This document shows positions 21,910 through 31,981 of a stretch of 64,000 nt of DNA, one piece after another. Position 1 is the first letter of the stretch, and each line of letters starts with the position of its first letter. Source of the stretch: Azorinus chamasolen (lineage: Eukaryota > Mollusca > Bivalvia > Cardiida > Solecurtidae); NCBI GenBank assembly GCA_963576725.1, contig OY755251.1:34167619-34231618 (forward strand). Direction: 5' to 3'. The notes beneath the pieces were generated by a model that saw nothing but the letters and a program-made list of their open reading frames with translations, made no database searches and was not told where the DNA came from. Both the position numbers and the translations under genes were made by a program.

Positions 21910-22150
21910 CAGAGTTTGCAGACAGCTTGGACCGAACTAAGAAGCTGCATAACTCAGCGCCTCATTGGCACCCAAACTATTTGACATTCTAAGTAAGAAA
22001 TGAACAAAACGATAACAATAAAAGTCATTTTATCCCGTTATCCGCGACTTGACTCGCATTTGCAAACAGTTTGGAAAAAAGGTGAGACGCAGAGTAACTC
22101 GATATCTCCTCAGGATAGAAGTTGTTTGACACTCAGTCAATAGTTCTCAA
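21910..22150. mobile_element. Two decayed C/J-type MITE fragments
   Basis: GACAGCTTGGACC...CCAAACTATTTGAC, then GACTCGCATTTGCAAACAG and GTTTGACACTCAGTCAATAG. Confidence 0.5.
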
Positions 22151-22232
22151 ATGAGAAGATTCCTATTTGAGCAGCTATTATTTTTAGACAACAAGGTAAG
22201 GGTAAGCTCTGCTGTAGTTAGGGCTGATGTCC

Positions 22233-22443
22233 TTAGCTCTTTCGCTGCCAAATTTTGTTGCCTGTAAACTTTGTCGTCTGCAACAATTTTTTTTATTTTT
22301 CTTCAGTTTTGTTTCAAACATCATTGTCACAGTAACACACAGTTGGATCCTGATGAGACACCGAGTTACTCGGCGTCTCATCAGAATCCAAACTGTTTTG
22401 CATGGGTAATCACAGCTACGTTATTGTCAGCAAAAGAGCTAAA
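22233..22443 (-). mobile_element. Family C TTAA MITE
   Basis: CTCTTTCGCTGCCAAATTT start and TTTGTCGTCTGCAAC; core GACACCGAGTTACTCGGCGTC; terminal TTAA mutated. Confidence 0.8.
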
Positions 22444-22473
22444 TCCTTGTATTAACTTATTGTCGTCTGCTTC

Positions 22474-22658
22474 TAAAGGAGCCGTCTGATCAGGGTCTGC
22501 TCTGTTTGTTTATGATGGAATATAGATCTGATTCTACAGCTTCTGTCTGAGCTGAAATGTCATGTGTTTATTTATATGCCATTATAAAACATCATATTAT
22601 TATTATTATTCATGACGTCATTATTTCCTACATGAATATTCATCAAGGAAAGGGTTAA
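22474..22658 (+). mobile_element. Family A MITE, left third missing
   Basis: Starts at the palindrome centre (AAGGAGCCGTCTGATCAGGG) and ends GGAAAGGGTTAA. Confidence 0.85.
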
Positions 22659-22679
22659 TTTTCATTTAAACATACAAGC

Positions 22680-22809
22680 TCAGCAGAAACATTTTCGATC
22701 CCACTGAGACGCCGAGTTACCCTGGGTCTCGTCTGGATCTAAACTGCTTGCATTGGTTATCGCAGACGTATTACTGGCAACGAAAGAGTTATCTCATAGC
22801 CTGCCATTC
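22680..22809 (-). mobile_element. C/I-type MITE fragment
   Basis: GCTCAGCAGAAACATTTTCG, GAGACGCCGAGTTACCC and GATCTAAACTGCTTGCAT. Confidence 0.55.
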
Positions 22810-23038
22810 AAAACTATTGTTGCATTTGCAAACAGTGTAGACCCAGATGAGAGAGCTCCTATAGGAGCTCGCTCATCTGGGTCTGCACTTTTTGCCAAGG
22901 AAAATCCATGCCTGCTTGTTCCATCCGTTTGCCTAGGAAATCATTTCAATATAACCTTGTATATTTTGGTTAAGAATTGCCCAATTATTATTCATAGAGA
23001 GTAGAATGATAAAAAATATGTGGCAGGCTAAGGGTTAA
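22810..23038 (+). mobile_element. Family M MITE (single copy)
   Basis: GCAAACAGTGTAGACCCAGA, core GAGAGCTCCTATAGGAGCTC, CATCTGGGTCTGCAC; end GGCAGGCTAAGGGTTAA. Confidence 0.7.
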
Positions 23039-23289
23039 ATCGGATTAAACCCAGTAGAATGGTAGCAAGAAGCGTAACGGAAATCCTGCATCAGACATGT
23101 AAATGCTTTTATCAGGTCCTTATTGCGCATGTTCAATCGGTACAATTGGAAGTCTTCGGTCACGATATGTACTCACGTTATGGATTTGAGCTTGTTCGAA
23201 TTGTCCGATTCTTCGAAACGTTTTTTTTTTTTAAATTCTCACCAACGAACGAGCTTGAACTCGTTTGTAATTGAGCCCTCTATACTCTG

Positions 23290-23462
23290 AGCTATTGTCG
23301 TCTGCAAGTATTATCGCCTGCTTCAATTCTTAAAGTGCATGTCTCTTTCATTTCTTTTCAAATATTAGCATTGACGTGTTGAACAGGTTGGATCCTGATG
23401 AGAAGCCGAGTTACTCGGTGTCTGATCTGGATCCAAACTGTTATCAAAATGCTGAAGGTTAA
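23290..23462 (-). mobile_element. C/J-type MITE
   Basis: TTGTCGTCTGCAAG start; core GAGAAGCCGAGTTACTCGG; end GCTGAAGGTTAA. Confidence 0.65.
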
Positions 23463-23485
23463 TAATACTGCTTCGTTTATAATTA

Positions 23486-23956
23486 TTAACCGTTTACTCC
23501 ATTGATTCGCCTTATTTCGCATTTGCAAACAGAGTAGAACCAGATCAGACGGCTCCTGTAGGATCAGGGTAATTCTCTTGCTGAATTTTAAAATACATTT
23601 CTCCTTCTTTACCCATGTCCTGTTGTATAATTACATATATCTTCACTGTGCACACGTATTTCGCTGTACAATCACTGCTGTGGAGTGCACTGGTTGCACA
23701 ATCGACTTTTAAATAGTGCAGACCCTGATGAGACAGCTCCTTCAGGAGCTGTCTCATCTGGGTCTTCACTATTTACAGGTAGGTATAGTGACGTGAATAG
23801 CAAGCGAAGGGTTAAGATATAATATAGATATAATTTTACAGTTTCTCCAATGGTCAACATTTCCGATGTTCATGTGCCTTTATAAAAACCCTAATCTAAT
23901 TGATATTCACGATGCCATTATTTCTTACATTAATTTTTCATGGAGTAAAGGGTTAA
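23486..23956 (+). mobile_element. Family A MITE interrupted by an E element
   Basis: TTAACCGTTTACTCC to GGCTCCTGTAGGATCAGGG. It resumes at GATATAATATAGATATAAT and ends GAGTAAAGGGTTAA. Confidence 0.8.
23570..23815 (-). mobile_element. Family E MITE nested in A
   Basis: TTCTCTTGCTGAATTTTAAA start, core CAGCTCCTTCAGGAGCTGTC, end GCGAAGGGTTAA. Confidence 0.85.
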
Positions 23957-23984
23957 AATCCTAAAAACATGAGAATATTAGGTC

Positions 23985-24412
23985 AAACCTTTCATTCATA
24001 GAAACACCTTTTACGCCCTTGAAAACAGAGAAAAACAGACCATGCAGAAAACTCCCGTAGGCGTCGCCTGATCAGGGTCTGCTCTGTTTGTTTATGAAAT
24101 ACAGTAAAACCCCGCTAATGCGACCACCTAAAAGAGGTATAATTCTGGGTGCTAGATGCAGGTGGTAGCTTAATGTAGGTAAAAAGTAATGCAGAAAGCT
24201 CAGCTTTCTGCATTACTTTTGTCCTGCATTAAGCAACCACCTGCTTATAAAGACACCCATGTTTATTCATTAAGTGGTCACATTAGAGGGGTTCTATTAT
24301 AGGTTATATGGTTATACTGTCGTAGTAAAACGTTCATTGTACGTAATGACATTCTATAAATCAGTTAATTAGCATGCATGATGGGCCCTACTTCTTACAT
24401 GAGTACTCAACA
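23985..24412 (+). mobile_element. Family A MITE interrupted by a D element
   Basis: CCTTTCATTCATAG to TCTGCTCTGTTTGTTTATGA. After the insert: GGTTATATGG and CTTACATGAGTACTCAACAG. Confidence 0.75.
24100..24301. mobile_element. D-type TA MITE nested in A
   Basis: TACAGTAAAACCCCGCTAAT; foldback GCAGAAAGCTCAGCTTTCTGC; right end GAGGGGTTCTATTATA; TA at both junctions. Confidence 0.88.
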
Positions 24413-24469
24413 GGTAATTGGTTACTGTCTAATGTAATGGGGAAATAAATGTGTTAACACTTTCCCATA

Positions 24470-24720
24470 TATAACCATTTCCCTGTTCAATCTTCATGCA
24501 AGAAATAATGACATCATGCATATTTGTTAGCTGGATTTTTATACTTTGAACTTTTCAAGGAAACGTTTTGCTTAGAAAAATTTTTTGTAGCATCAGATCT
24601 ATAGCATATCAAAAGCAGACAGAGCAGACCCTGGTCAGATGACTCCTATAGGAGCCGTCTGATATGGATCTACTCTGTTTGCAAATGTGTGAAAAGCGTT
24701 AATATGATGGAAATGGATAA
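24470..24720 (-). mobile_element. Family A MITE
   Basis: CATGCAAGAAATAATGACAT; core TGACTCCTATAGGAGCCGTC; end GATGGAAATGGATAA. Confidence 0.85.
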
Positions 24721-24860
24721 ACGCATTTTCACGCATTTGCAAACAGAGTAGATATAAGGGAAAGGGATAAACGCATTTTCACGCATTTGCAAACAGAGTA
24801 GATCCAGATCATCCAGGAGTCCTCTGACCAGTGTCTACGCTGTTTGCAAATGACACCATA
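24721..24860 (+). mobile_element. Family A MITE fragment with duplicated end
   Basis: ACGCATTTTCACGCATTTGC with CAAACAGAGTAGAT is present twice, 48 bp apart, joined by AAGGGAAAGGGATAA. Confidence 0.75.
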
Positions 24861-24936
24861 GGCGTGTCCCGCATTCAAATGTCGATCTTGCTACATGAAC
24901 ATTACCGATAATGGAATTGTAGACAGAGTTCGATGT

Positions 24937-25170
24937 TTAACCCTTTACCTGACAGAGGACACTCTTAGACAATTTCGCAAACAGAGCAGACACAGATTAG
25001 ATGACTCTCGTACGAGCCGTATGATCATGGTCTGCTATGTTTGCTTATAGAATAATAAACATATCTACATACTCTGCTATCGTATAAAATTGCCCTGTTC
25101 ATAATACCGATAAATGATAATCACGATGTCATTATTTCTGAAATGAATATGCATGAGTTAAAAGTGTTAA
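24937..25170 (+). mobile_element. Family A MITE
   Basis: TTAACCCTTTACCTGAC; core TGACTCTCGTACGAGCCGTA; end AAAAGTGTTAA. Confidence 0.85.
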
Positions 25171-25309
25171 CTAAATAATGTACTCCAGGGACTTCGTTCG
25201 AAACTATTATCATTACATTTTATAGCGAAATGGAAGAAAACTTTTACGTTATGAATTGAAACAAGCGGAATAGTTTTCCGATGATGACAGCTACTTCACG
25301 GGCAATCGT

Positions 25310-25440
25310 TTCACCCTTATTCGCAACCTGCCTCACATTTGCAAATAGCTTGGATCCAGGTAAGAACCCGAGGAACCCCGAATGTCATAATAACACATGC
25401 AGTTTGACACTCAGTCAAATGTTTCTCAAACCCTTGTTCT
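25310..25440 (+). mobile_element. Family J MITE fragment
   Basis: CACATTTGCAAATAGCTTGG and GTTTGACACTCAGTCAAATG; core lost. Confidence 0.55.
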
Positions 25441-25655
25441 AATCGTAAGTAGTCAAATTGCACCAAATTCAAATGTAAACAGGCAATTATTTGTCACATC
25501 GCTGTAAGCGTTATGAGACTATTTGCGCATAATATCGCTAATTCAAATGGGCCGTTCAAATCGCATGAACAAAAGTGAAGCGACAGTAGCTGACGAAATG
25601 TTCGAACATGTAATGATTCTAATGCCTTGTGTAGAACTAGATTAGAAAATGGCCC

Positions 25656-25870
25656 TTAACCCATTCGCTCATAGGCTATTTGTAGGACCAGCCTCGTTTA
25701 GTACATCTGCCGAAAAGGAGTATTTACTAGCAAAAAAGTAAATTTTAGAATTGTGTAGTTTTCAAACCATTGTGATAAATAGAGAATTTGCTTTTATGGA
25801 GCAAATACTCGTTGTATGGCATTGGTTTCAAAGAGGCATCAAAAAGCATTAATATGATAGAATGGGTTAA
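25656..25870 (+). mobile_element. Family B MITE
   Basis: TTAACCCATTCGCTCATAGG to AGAATGGGTTAA; decayed palindrome around GCTTTTATGGAGC. Confidence 0.88.
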
Positions 25871-25897
25871 AAGCATTTATAACTTCTTGCAATCTTA

Positions 25898-26010
25898 GCC
25901 CTTTCAGAGTTAGCATTGTCGTCTGCTGGACACATTAATTGCAGTGGGTCTTCTTTCAGTTTCTTTATAAAAAAGATTAATTGAGTGTCAGACAGTTTGG
26001 ATCCTGATGA
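25898..26010 (-). mobile_element. C-type MITE fragment
   Basis: CATTGTCGTCTGCTGG and CAGTTTGGATCCTGATGAGG. Confidence 0.55.
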
Positions 26011-26160
26011 GGCGATGGTATGACGTCATATAATATATCATACCTGTCGTCATGGCAACGAATGGAATAAATTATTAAAGTAGATTTTACTTTCATTTCT
26101 TTTGAGAACAAACGAATTGAGTTCCAAATAGTTTAGTGATGAGTGTCGAGGTATCCAGAT

Positions 26161-26392
26161 TTAACTACTTCCCTATTTAAAATTTATGTATGTAATAATG
26201 ACATCATGAATATTTATTAGCTGAATTTGTGCACATGGTGTTTTGACTCAGGCAGAAACTGTAGACTCATATCTATATTAAACCTTAAACAAAACAAATC
26301 AGACCATGATCAGACGGCTCCTAGGGAACCATCTGATCTGGGTCTACTCTGTTTGAAAATGCGTAAAATGCGTTTATATGAAGAAAATGGTT
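26161..26392 (-). mobile_element. Family A MITE
   Basis: TTAACTACTTCCCTATT; GACATCATGAATATTTATTA; core GACGGCTCCTAGGGAACCAT; CTACTCTGTTTGAAAATGCG. Confidence 0.8.
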
Positions 26393-26699
26393 GGCTAGGT
26401 AACCACATATATTCAGCGGGCTGTACTATACTCTTTGAATGCTGGTTCAGGTTTCACGATAAAGCTCAAATAATGACTCAACAGGGCCTATTATTTCAAT
26501 ATCGTGTAATTGCAAGATATGGATACACGTGATGGTTCAATCTACGTCTTGCTAAATTTATATTTAATAGATGATTTTGTTCAATAGTACGCAATTTTAA
26601 TCCATAATAAGGAAGAATTGATTTGAGCCAGCTCAACGATTTTGAGTATTTGCTCAATTAATTTCTCGTTTTAAAACTCTCTTTTTTTGTGAACAATAT

Positions 26700-26943
26700 T
26701 GTGTATCACCATAATGAATAGTTGGGTATGGGTCCAACACACAATGTATACTTAGGATTATTGACCTGACAATAGGTGGATATGGATCCAAAACACTATG
26801 TATAATTAGGATTGTTGACCTGACAATTGGTTGATATGGACCCAAAACACTATGTATATTTAGGATTGTTGACCTGGCAATAGATGGATGTTAACCCCAA
26901 AACAATATATGTATACTTAGGATTGTTGACCTGGCAATAGATT
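26700..26943. repeat. Tandem array of about 54-57 bp, 4 units
   Basis: TTAGGATTGTTGACCTG recurs at about 26752, 26806, 26860 and 26917, with ATATGGACCCAAAACAC. Confidence 0.9.
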
Positions 26944-27044
26944 GTACATGAAAAACCAGTTGAGCACTTTACTGAGCTTAAAGTTAAGCTTTTTCGGGAA
27001 ACTTGGACCTGAACATTAAAATGCAATCGGCTTTTAGTGGTTAC

Positions 27045-27225
27045 TCCACTCATTCCTAGATTATTTTAGACCCAAACTCAATGAATAAACCTATTGAAAT
27101 GCAGCATTTATTAGAAAAAGGAGTGTTTTAGAATTGTATTATATGCCATGCTAGACCATAATGCGATATATACTGATTGAGTCATTATGTATTACATGAA
27201 TATACATGATGAAAAGTGTTTACTA
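27045..27225 (+). mobile_element. Joined B-type and A-type MITE fragments
   Basis: ATTTTAGACCCAAACTCAAT (B) then GTATTACATGAATATACATG (A). Confidence 0.5.
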
Positions 27226-27240
27226 AAGATGCCTTTCGGT

Positions 27241-27476
27241 ATTAGCCCATTCCCTCATATTGACGCCTTTCTACGCCTTTGCAAACAGAGTAGACCCAGA
27301 TCAGATGGCTCCTGATCAGGGTCTGCTCTGTTGCTTATGGCATGATATAGATATGGTTCTACAGTTTCTGCGATGGCCAAATATCCATGTTGCATGTGTT
27401 ATTATAGCAATTAATCTATTCAATATTCATTGATGTCATTATTACTTACATGAATATTCATGGAGTAAAGGGTTAA
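27241..27476 (+). mobile_element. Family A MITE with a B-like left end
   Basis: TTAGCCCATTCCCTCATATT (B-type end) leads into CTTTGCAAACAGAGTAGACC and the A body. Core shortened to GATGGCTCCTGATCAGGG; end GAGTAAAGGGTTAA. Confidence 0.85.
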
Positions 27477-27787
27477 CGGGTATATAATATACTTTTCGTG
27501 AAGAGTTTCGATGGCAAACAGGGCAAATCATGATCAGCATATTCTTTGAGTACTGTGATCTGGGTTTACATTGCTAACACTATTATACTGGTTTCAGGCT
27601 TCAGATGATCAGTGCAACCATATTCTTACACCAGGGAATGTCACGTGACCAGACAACGGTGTCAACTTACATCTCGGAAGTATATTGTGGAAGGATATAC
27701 GTGTTTGGGTTTGTGGGAATGGGAACAAGTTGCTGTAGGTATAGAACGAAGGATCCAACAGAAAAGATCGAGTGTAGTTAAAGAATT

Positions 27788-28021
27788 GCTTTATGAATAT
27801 TCATGTAAGAATTAATAATATTATCAATATTTATAGGATATTTTTGACATAATGGCAAATGAACACATAAACTTTTGGCGATGACAGACATTCGAGAAAT
27901 ATATGTGTAGCATTCCATAAACAAGCAAAGCAAACACTCAATAGACGGCTCCTACAGAAACCGTCCGATCTGTGTCAAAGGGCGTTCAAATGCGTGTACA
28001 TATATATGGAGAAAGGATTTA
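27788..28021 (-). mobile_element. Family A MITE, eroded
   Basis: AATATTCATGTAAGAATTAA; GACGGCTCCTACAGAAACCG; GGAGAAAGGATTTAA. Confidence 0.7.
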
Positions 28022-28381
28022 AATATTACACCGTTTTAAAGTTTGATAGCACGTGAATTGGAAAAATTAATACACTATTAAATGGGTTGACAAAAATATT
28101 TTCAAGAAGGTCTACGTTGAGGATATCGCCATAAAGGTTGGTTTGGCATTAGCCGTCATTGCCAAGGGCTTCCGAATGGAGACAAATGTTGCCATAATTG
28201 GAGTTAGTTAAAACTTACTAATACTGCTACAATATACATTTAAATCCTCAGCATTCTCCATATACACTATGATATAAATAGCACATGACTGACTTGGTGA
28301 CTGAATTGCCAATTTTAGAAAATACTGTCTACCGAGGTTGTATGGGCAGAGATGAATTTCCCGTTTAAGATTTAAAGGTCT
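28022..28381. other. AT-rich stretch, nothing recognised
   Basis: No supported feature. Confidence 0.4.
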
Positions 28382-28581
28382 TTAACCCTTTCAGTGCTGA
28401 AATTTCAAATGGATTATTGCACATTTCAAACAGGTCAAGCTTACCGTAAATATTCAGGGATTTTCTAAAGAACAGTGTAACATGTCACACCATGCAGACC
28501 CGGTTGAGAGGGCTTCTCTAGGAAATTTCTTATATGGGTCTACACCAGAGCAATTTGTAAAAGACATTAGTGACTCGTTTC
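28382..28581 (+). mobile_element. Family G TTAA MITE
   Basis: TTAACCCTTTCAGTGCTGAA; CAGGTCAAGCTTACCG; CATGCAGACCCGG...TATGGGTCTACAC; ATTAGTGACTCGTTTCC. Confidence 0.75.
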
Positions 28582-28733
28582 CAGTATTGCAACCCAGAAG
28601 CGTAGATAACGAAACGCTCTTACGCACGTGTGTAACATCAATATGAAAGGTGAAAACTTTATTATGGACAAAATGGAACACAAAAAGGATAAGGGGGTAG
28701 ACTTAATAAACAATCTGTCTTGTCATGTAAGTT

Positions 28734-28808
28734 TTAACCCATTTCCTCATAGACGTCTACTGACGCCTTATGGCGCCTCTGTTTTATCACAATGGTTTCA
28801 AAACTACA
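28734..28808 (-). mobile_element. Family B MITE remnant
   Basis: TTAACCCATTTCCTCATAGA then TCACAATGGTTTC; the centre is deleted. It lies in flanks shared with 32520-32615. Confidence 0.7.
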
Positions 28809-29068
28809 ACGGTCAGTATGATCTTGCAGTAGGCGGGGTAATCAGAAGCAGAACTAACTCTAGTGTTGATACAAATGTACTGATAAAATGGCAATCTTCG
28901 AGAAATTAATCTCAAGTTTCAGCCGATCAGATTCGTACAATTTATATGAATTGCGTAATATTGGACCAATGCTAAGGACCATGATGGAAATAAGAGTTTT
29001 CCGTACATGGTGACAGTATTTTTCACAGTAAAACTTCTCCCGTCGGACAACATATTATTCTGACAATA

Positions 29069-29289
29069 TTAAACCTTTCACCGCCAATGTCGCACAAATG
29101 CACCACGACAAATAGTGCAATGCGGCGTCTGATCAGGGACTTCACTTTTTGTCTCATTCTCTATGTCTGTACCTGTGCTTTACTCCTTTGGAATTTGCAT
29201 TTATTTATCTCATTTCCTTATTTTACCGAATGATTTAACAAAAATTGGGTTGCATACGACAATTAGAAATTTGGCACCGAAAGAGTTAA
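29069..29289 (+). mobile_element. Family F TTAA MITE, core-deleted
   Basis: TTAAACCTTTCACCGCCAAT to GGCACCGAAAGAGTTAA. Of the core only AATGCGGCGTCTGATCAGGG remains. Confidence 0.85.
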
Positions 29290-29355
29290 TGAGATACGCT
29301 GCCTTATAGATATTAGGATACATGTATATAACAATTAACAGCCACGTAAATAGAG

Positions 29356-29491
29356 AATAATAGGTTAGTGCCGTAGATGGGACGCTTTATCCGACGAGGG
29401 GAGAAAACGTTGAGGCGAGGCTTGCCGAGCCTCAACTGTTTTCTCTCCGAGTCGGATAAAGGCGTCCCATCTACGGCACTAACCTATTATT
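29356..29491. repeat. 136-bp foldback
   Basis: Arms of about 55 bp (AATAATAGGTTAGTGCCGTA and its complement, then GATGGGACGC and TTTATCCGAC) close on GTTGAGGC...GCCTCAAC. A few mismatches. Confidence 0.92.
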
Positions 29492-29494
29492 CGA

Positions 29495-30362
29495 TTTATC
29501 CAGTCAATATAGTTAAATGTCTTTTTATAGACTCATAACACTCTTGAAATAATTTACATTGAAAATGCAGTTTTTCGATCAACGGATCCCTCCCTTTTCA
29601 CTTCCATTTAGACGTAAATAGATCTAATGAGCTACCGCAGAGGAATATAGTTTCGATACTTGTATTACTAGAAGGGAAACGTGGTTGAATTTGAAAAATA
29701 AGAAGATTTGAATCGAGGGTCGATAAGTTATTTCAAACAGACATGATCTATAGTCTTTGGTCAAATTCGAGTTACGTAGTCTCTGTTTCTATTTTTAGAT
29801 TCTACCTAACGTCACTCAGAAATCGATGGAACTGAACAGGCTATATTTAGGTTTATGACTATCACCGCCCCTGTAAGAGTTTATCAATCAAATAATCATG
29901 AGAGTGAAAAGAAAACATTTACTATTTATCTGTCAATCTTTGCTTCCAGGTTTGATTTTATCAAAAACGGGTTTTGCCAGCGGTGGATTAAATTAATAAA
30001 AGTGATAAATCAACGTCATTTTGTATGTGGCCTCAGTGGCGTAATCGGTAAGGGCGACGTCTCTAGAGAGATTAGAATTAGTTTTTGTAGGATCAGGCGC
30101 GGGTTCGAATCCAGCTGTAGCCAATTATTTTTATTTTTTCTCATTTGAATAATTCTTCTGGTGACCAAATAGATCTGTTAGATCTATTCCATCAACATGT
30201 TTATGAATAGTTACAGAAAACTAAAATAGTTCCATGGTTATAGAATCATTACGCCTATCTACTAACCTAATAAACCTTCCACTACCGGAAGTAACCTAAT
30301 AAACCTAAGTTTATTTGCACCCCCTTTATTATGTCACTAGAGAAGCCTGGTGACTGGATAAA
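29495..30362. mobile_element. Candidate element with 12-bp inverted ends
   Basis: TTTATCCAGTCA at 29495 and TGACTGGATAAA at 30351 are perfect inverted copies. The foldback lies just outside and a tRNA-like unit inside. No transposase. Boundaries are inference. Confidence 0.45.
30029..30123 (+). repeat. tRNA-Leu-like segment (SINE head or decayed tRNA)
   Basis: Acceptor GGCCTCA pairs with TGTAGCC at 5 of 7 positions, the T arm GCGGG/CCAGC at 4 of 5. A box TGGCGTAATCGG and B box GGTTCGAATCC are present. The anticodon position reads TAG (Leu), but the anticodon stem does not pair. Confidence 0.55.
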
Positions 30363-30477
30363 AGAAATAAATGTCCAGTTCTGTACACCAGGTGCTGGTA
30401 TTCCGCATTATGCGATGATCTGCTTTTAGTGCCCACTAAGTGGCCGCTTGGAAGAAATCCTATTGTACGTTATGTGT

Positions 30478-30729
30478 ATCCCTTTACTTCATTATGTAAA
30501 CATGTTTTCACGCATTTGCAAACAGAGTAGACCCAGATCAGACGGCTCCTATAGGAGCCATCTGATCAGGGTCTGCTCTGTTTGCTAATGGAATTTGAAA
30601 GGTCTGTTTCTTTGCTTTCTAAAATGGCTACAATGTTTCACCTTCCATATTGTATTATAAATGTTTTGTCCGTGAATATTCAGTAGGTATTAACATTTGG
30701 AATAAACATAAAACAGGAAAAAGGATAAA
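30478..30729 (+). mobile_element. Family A MITE
   Basis: CCCTTTACTTCATTATG; intact core GACGGCTCCTATAGGAGCCA; GAATATTCAGTAGGTATTAA; end AAAAAGGATAA. Closest MITE upstream of the gene. Confidence 0.88.
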
Positions 30730-30859
30730 GAAGACATGCATAAACAGAATCAAGGGATTGCAAAAATACTTGAGAACTTTCGATACAACCCTCATTTCAC
30801 ATCGATTCCCAGGTACAGAAACTGAAATGATATCGATTCCAGACTGCTTAACGCTCATG

Positions 30860-31117
30860 CGGAACCAGCCAAGGATTTATTAATCCACCATGCGGAAACT
30901 CTGCTGTACCCGGCTCATCGATCGAAGCTTGCTCTGTCTAGTTGCCTGGTGACCTGTACCGACAGGTAACGCTCGGTTGGAATTCCGTGACAAAAAGTTC
31001 CTACCTCGTCCGCCTCGTTTCTCGAGTTTCATATGAAGTTTACCGTACTAGGAGATAGGACGTATCGGTAGTTTATTTGGTCATACACTCAATGCTGACG
31101 ATATTGTTTTGTTTCAG
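30860..31117 (+). promoter_or_regulatory. Possible promoter / first-exon region of the gene
   Basis: This non-MITE stretch is richer in C and G than its surroundings and lies directly upstream of the start exon. It holds an imperfect X-box-like dyad, GTTGCC-T-GGTGAC, at 30941-30953, and a possible donor at 30966. No TATA box is evident. Position is the main argument. Confidence 0.25.
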
Positions 31118-31143
31118 GAATTGATTAAATAATTACAAACAAG
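31118..31143 (+). other. 5' untranslated part of the coding start exon
   Basis: A pyrimidine-rich stretch ends in TTGTTTTGTTTCAG at 31117, a good 3' splice site. The 26 bases from there to the ATG contain TAA in frame, so the ATG at 31144 is the first usable start. This implies an upstream non-coding exon. A weak candidate donor, GACAG/GTAACG, lies at 30965/30966. The acceptor is clear; the upstream exon is inference. Confidence 0.45.
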
Positions 31144-31223
31144 ATGTCGGTCATATTAACAGCATGTCGTCACTCGAAGCAGAAGTCAATTGCAAGGGCT
31201 TTAAAGAAGAGGGCAGAAAAACA
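31144..31223 (+). CDS. Unrecognised gene, exon 1 (start exon, residues 1-26 plus 2 nt)
   Basis: The ATG (context AACAAGATGT) opens 80 coding bases that end in AAACA/GTAAGTG, a strong donor, leaving phase 2. The peptide begins MSVILTACRHSK and is then very basic (RALKKRAEK), which suggests the start of a helix or coiled coil. The two leftover bases CA are completed to CAG (Gln27) by the first base of the exon at 57777. That phase match across 26.5 kb is the main reason for joining them. I do not recognise the family. The N-terminus could also serve as a nuclear or mitochondrial targeting segment, but nothing proves it. The stretch is free of MITE sequence. Confidence 0.55.
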
Positions 31224-31439
31224 GTAAGTGTACATCTATTTTTAAATCATTTAACTTACCCTTATAGATCATAGAATTGTGACGCATTTCAATTTCTATA
31301 TTTATGTTTCAGTTACGCAATAGAGGAAGCTTGGTGCGTTGACCCATTCCCTAATGAACATTTACACGTGAAATGACACGTGAATTGATTGCTTCATGAA
31401 AATTAAATTTTCAGTCGAAAGTTTAGTTTAGATAAATTC

Positions 31440-31581
31440 TGCTAGGTCAGCCCTATATAACTCCATACGCAAACGGAGCAGACCCTGATCAGGCAGCTCC
31501 TACAGGAGCTCACGGAGCTGTATTTATTCAGTTTGAAATGAATTTACATGTAAAAGGCGTTAACATGAGAGACGGGGTTAA
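31440..31581 (-). mobile_element. Family A MITE, half
   Basis: CATACGCAAACGGAGCAGAC; core GGCAGCTCCTACAGGAGCTC; end GACGGGGTTAA. Confidence 0.7.
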
Positions 31582-31735
31582 AACTTGTTACGAACAAACA
31601 CAAATCAATGCACATACAGTTTAATGTGGACCAACGGCACAAAAGTTATGATCAATACCCATAGTTGCACAATTGAACAAGTCTGACTGCTGTATGTCCA
31701 CCTACTATTTCAACATTAGTTCAACCCGTCATCTG

Positions 31736-31972
31736 GTGAATACTTTTATAATAAATATTGACATAATGCATATTAATTAGATGAATTGATATTATTTATA
31801 TGAATTCAGCGAGTTTTGGTTAGGTCAGAAGTTATAAAATCATATTGATATTATTCCATAAGCAAATAGAACAGACACAGACTCGACGTCTCTGATATAG
31901 GGGCAATAATTATGATCTTCGTGCACTCCGTTTGAAAAGGCGCGAAACAGCGTTTGTATGAGCTAAATGATT
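31736..31972 (-). mobile_element. Family A MITE, diverged
   Basis: AATATTGACATAATGCATAT; CATAAGCAAATAGAACAGAC; decayed core around CTGATATAGGGGC. Confidence 0.65.
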
Positions 31973-31981
31973 CAGACTACA

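Noticed and set aside
31314..31345. Second acceptor-like site (TATTTATGTTTCAG/TTACGC) after exon 1
   Set aside because: TTACGCAATAG brings no usable downstream donor, and exon 2 fits the phase better.
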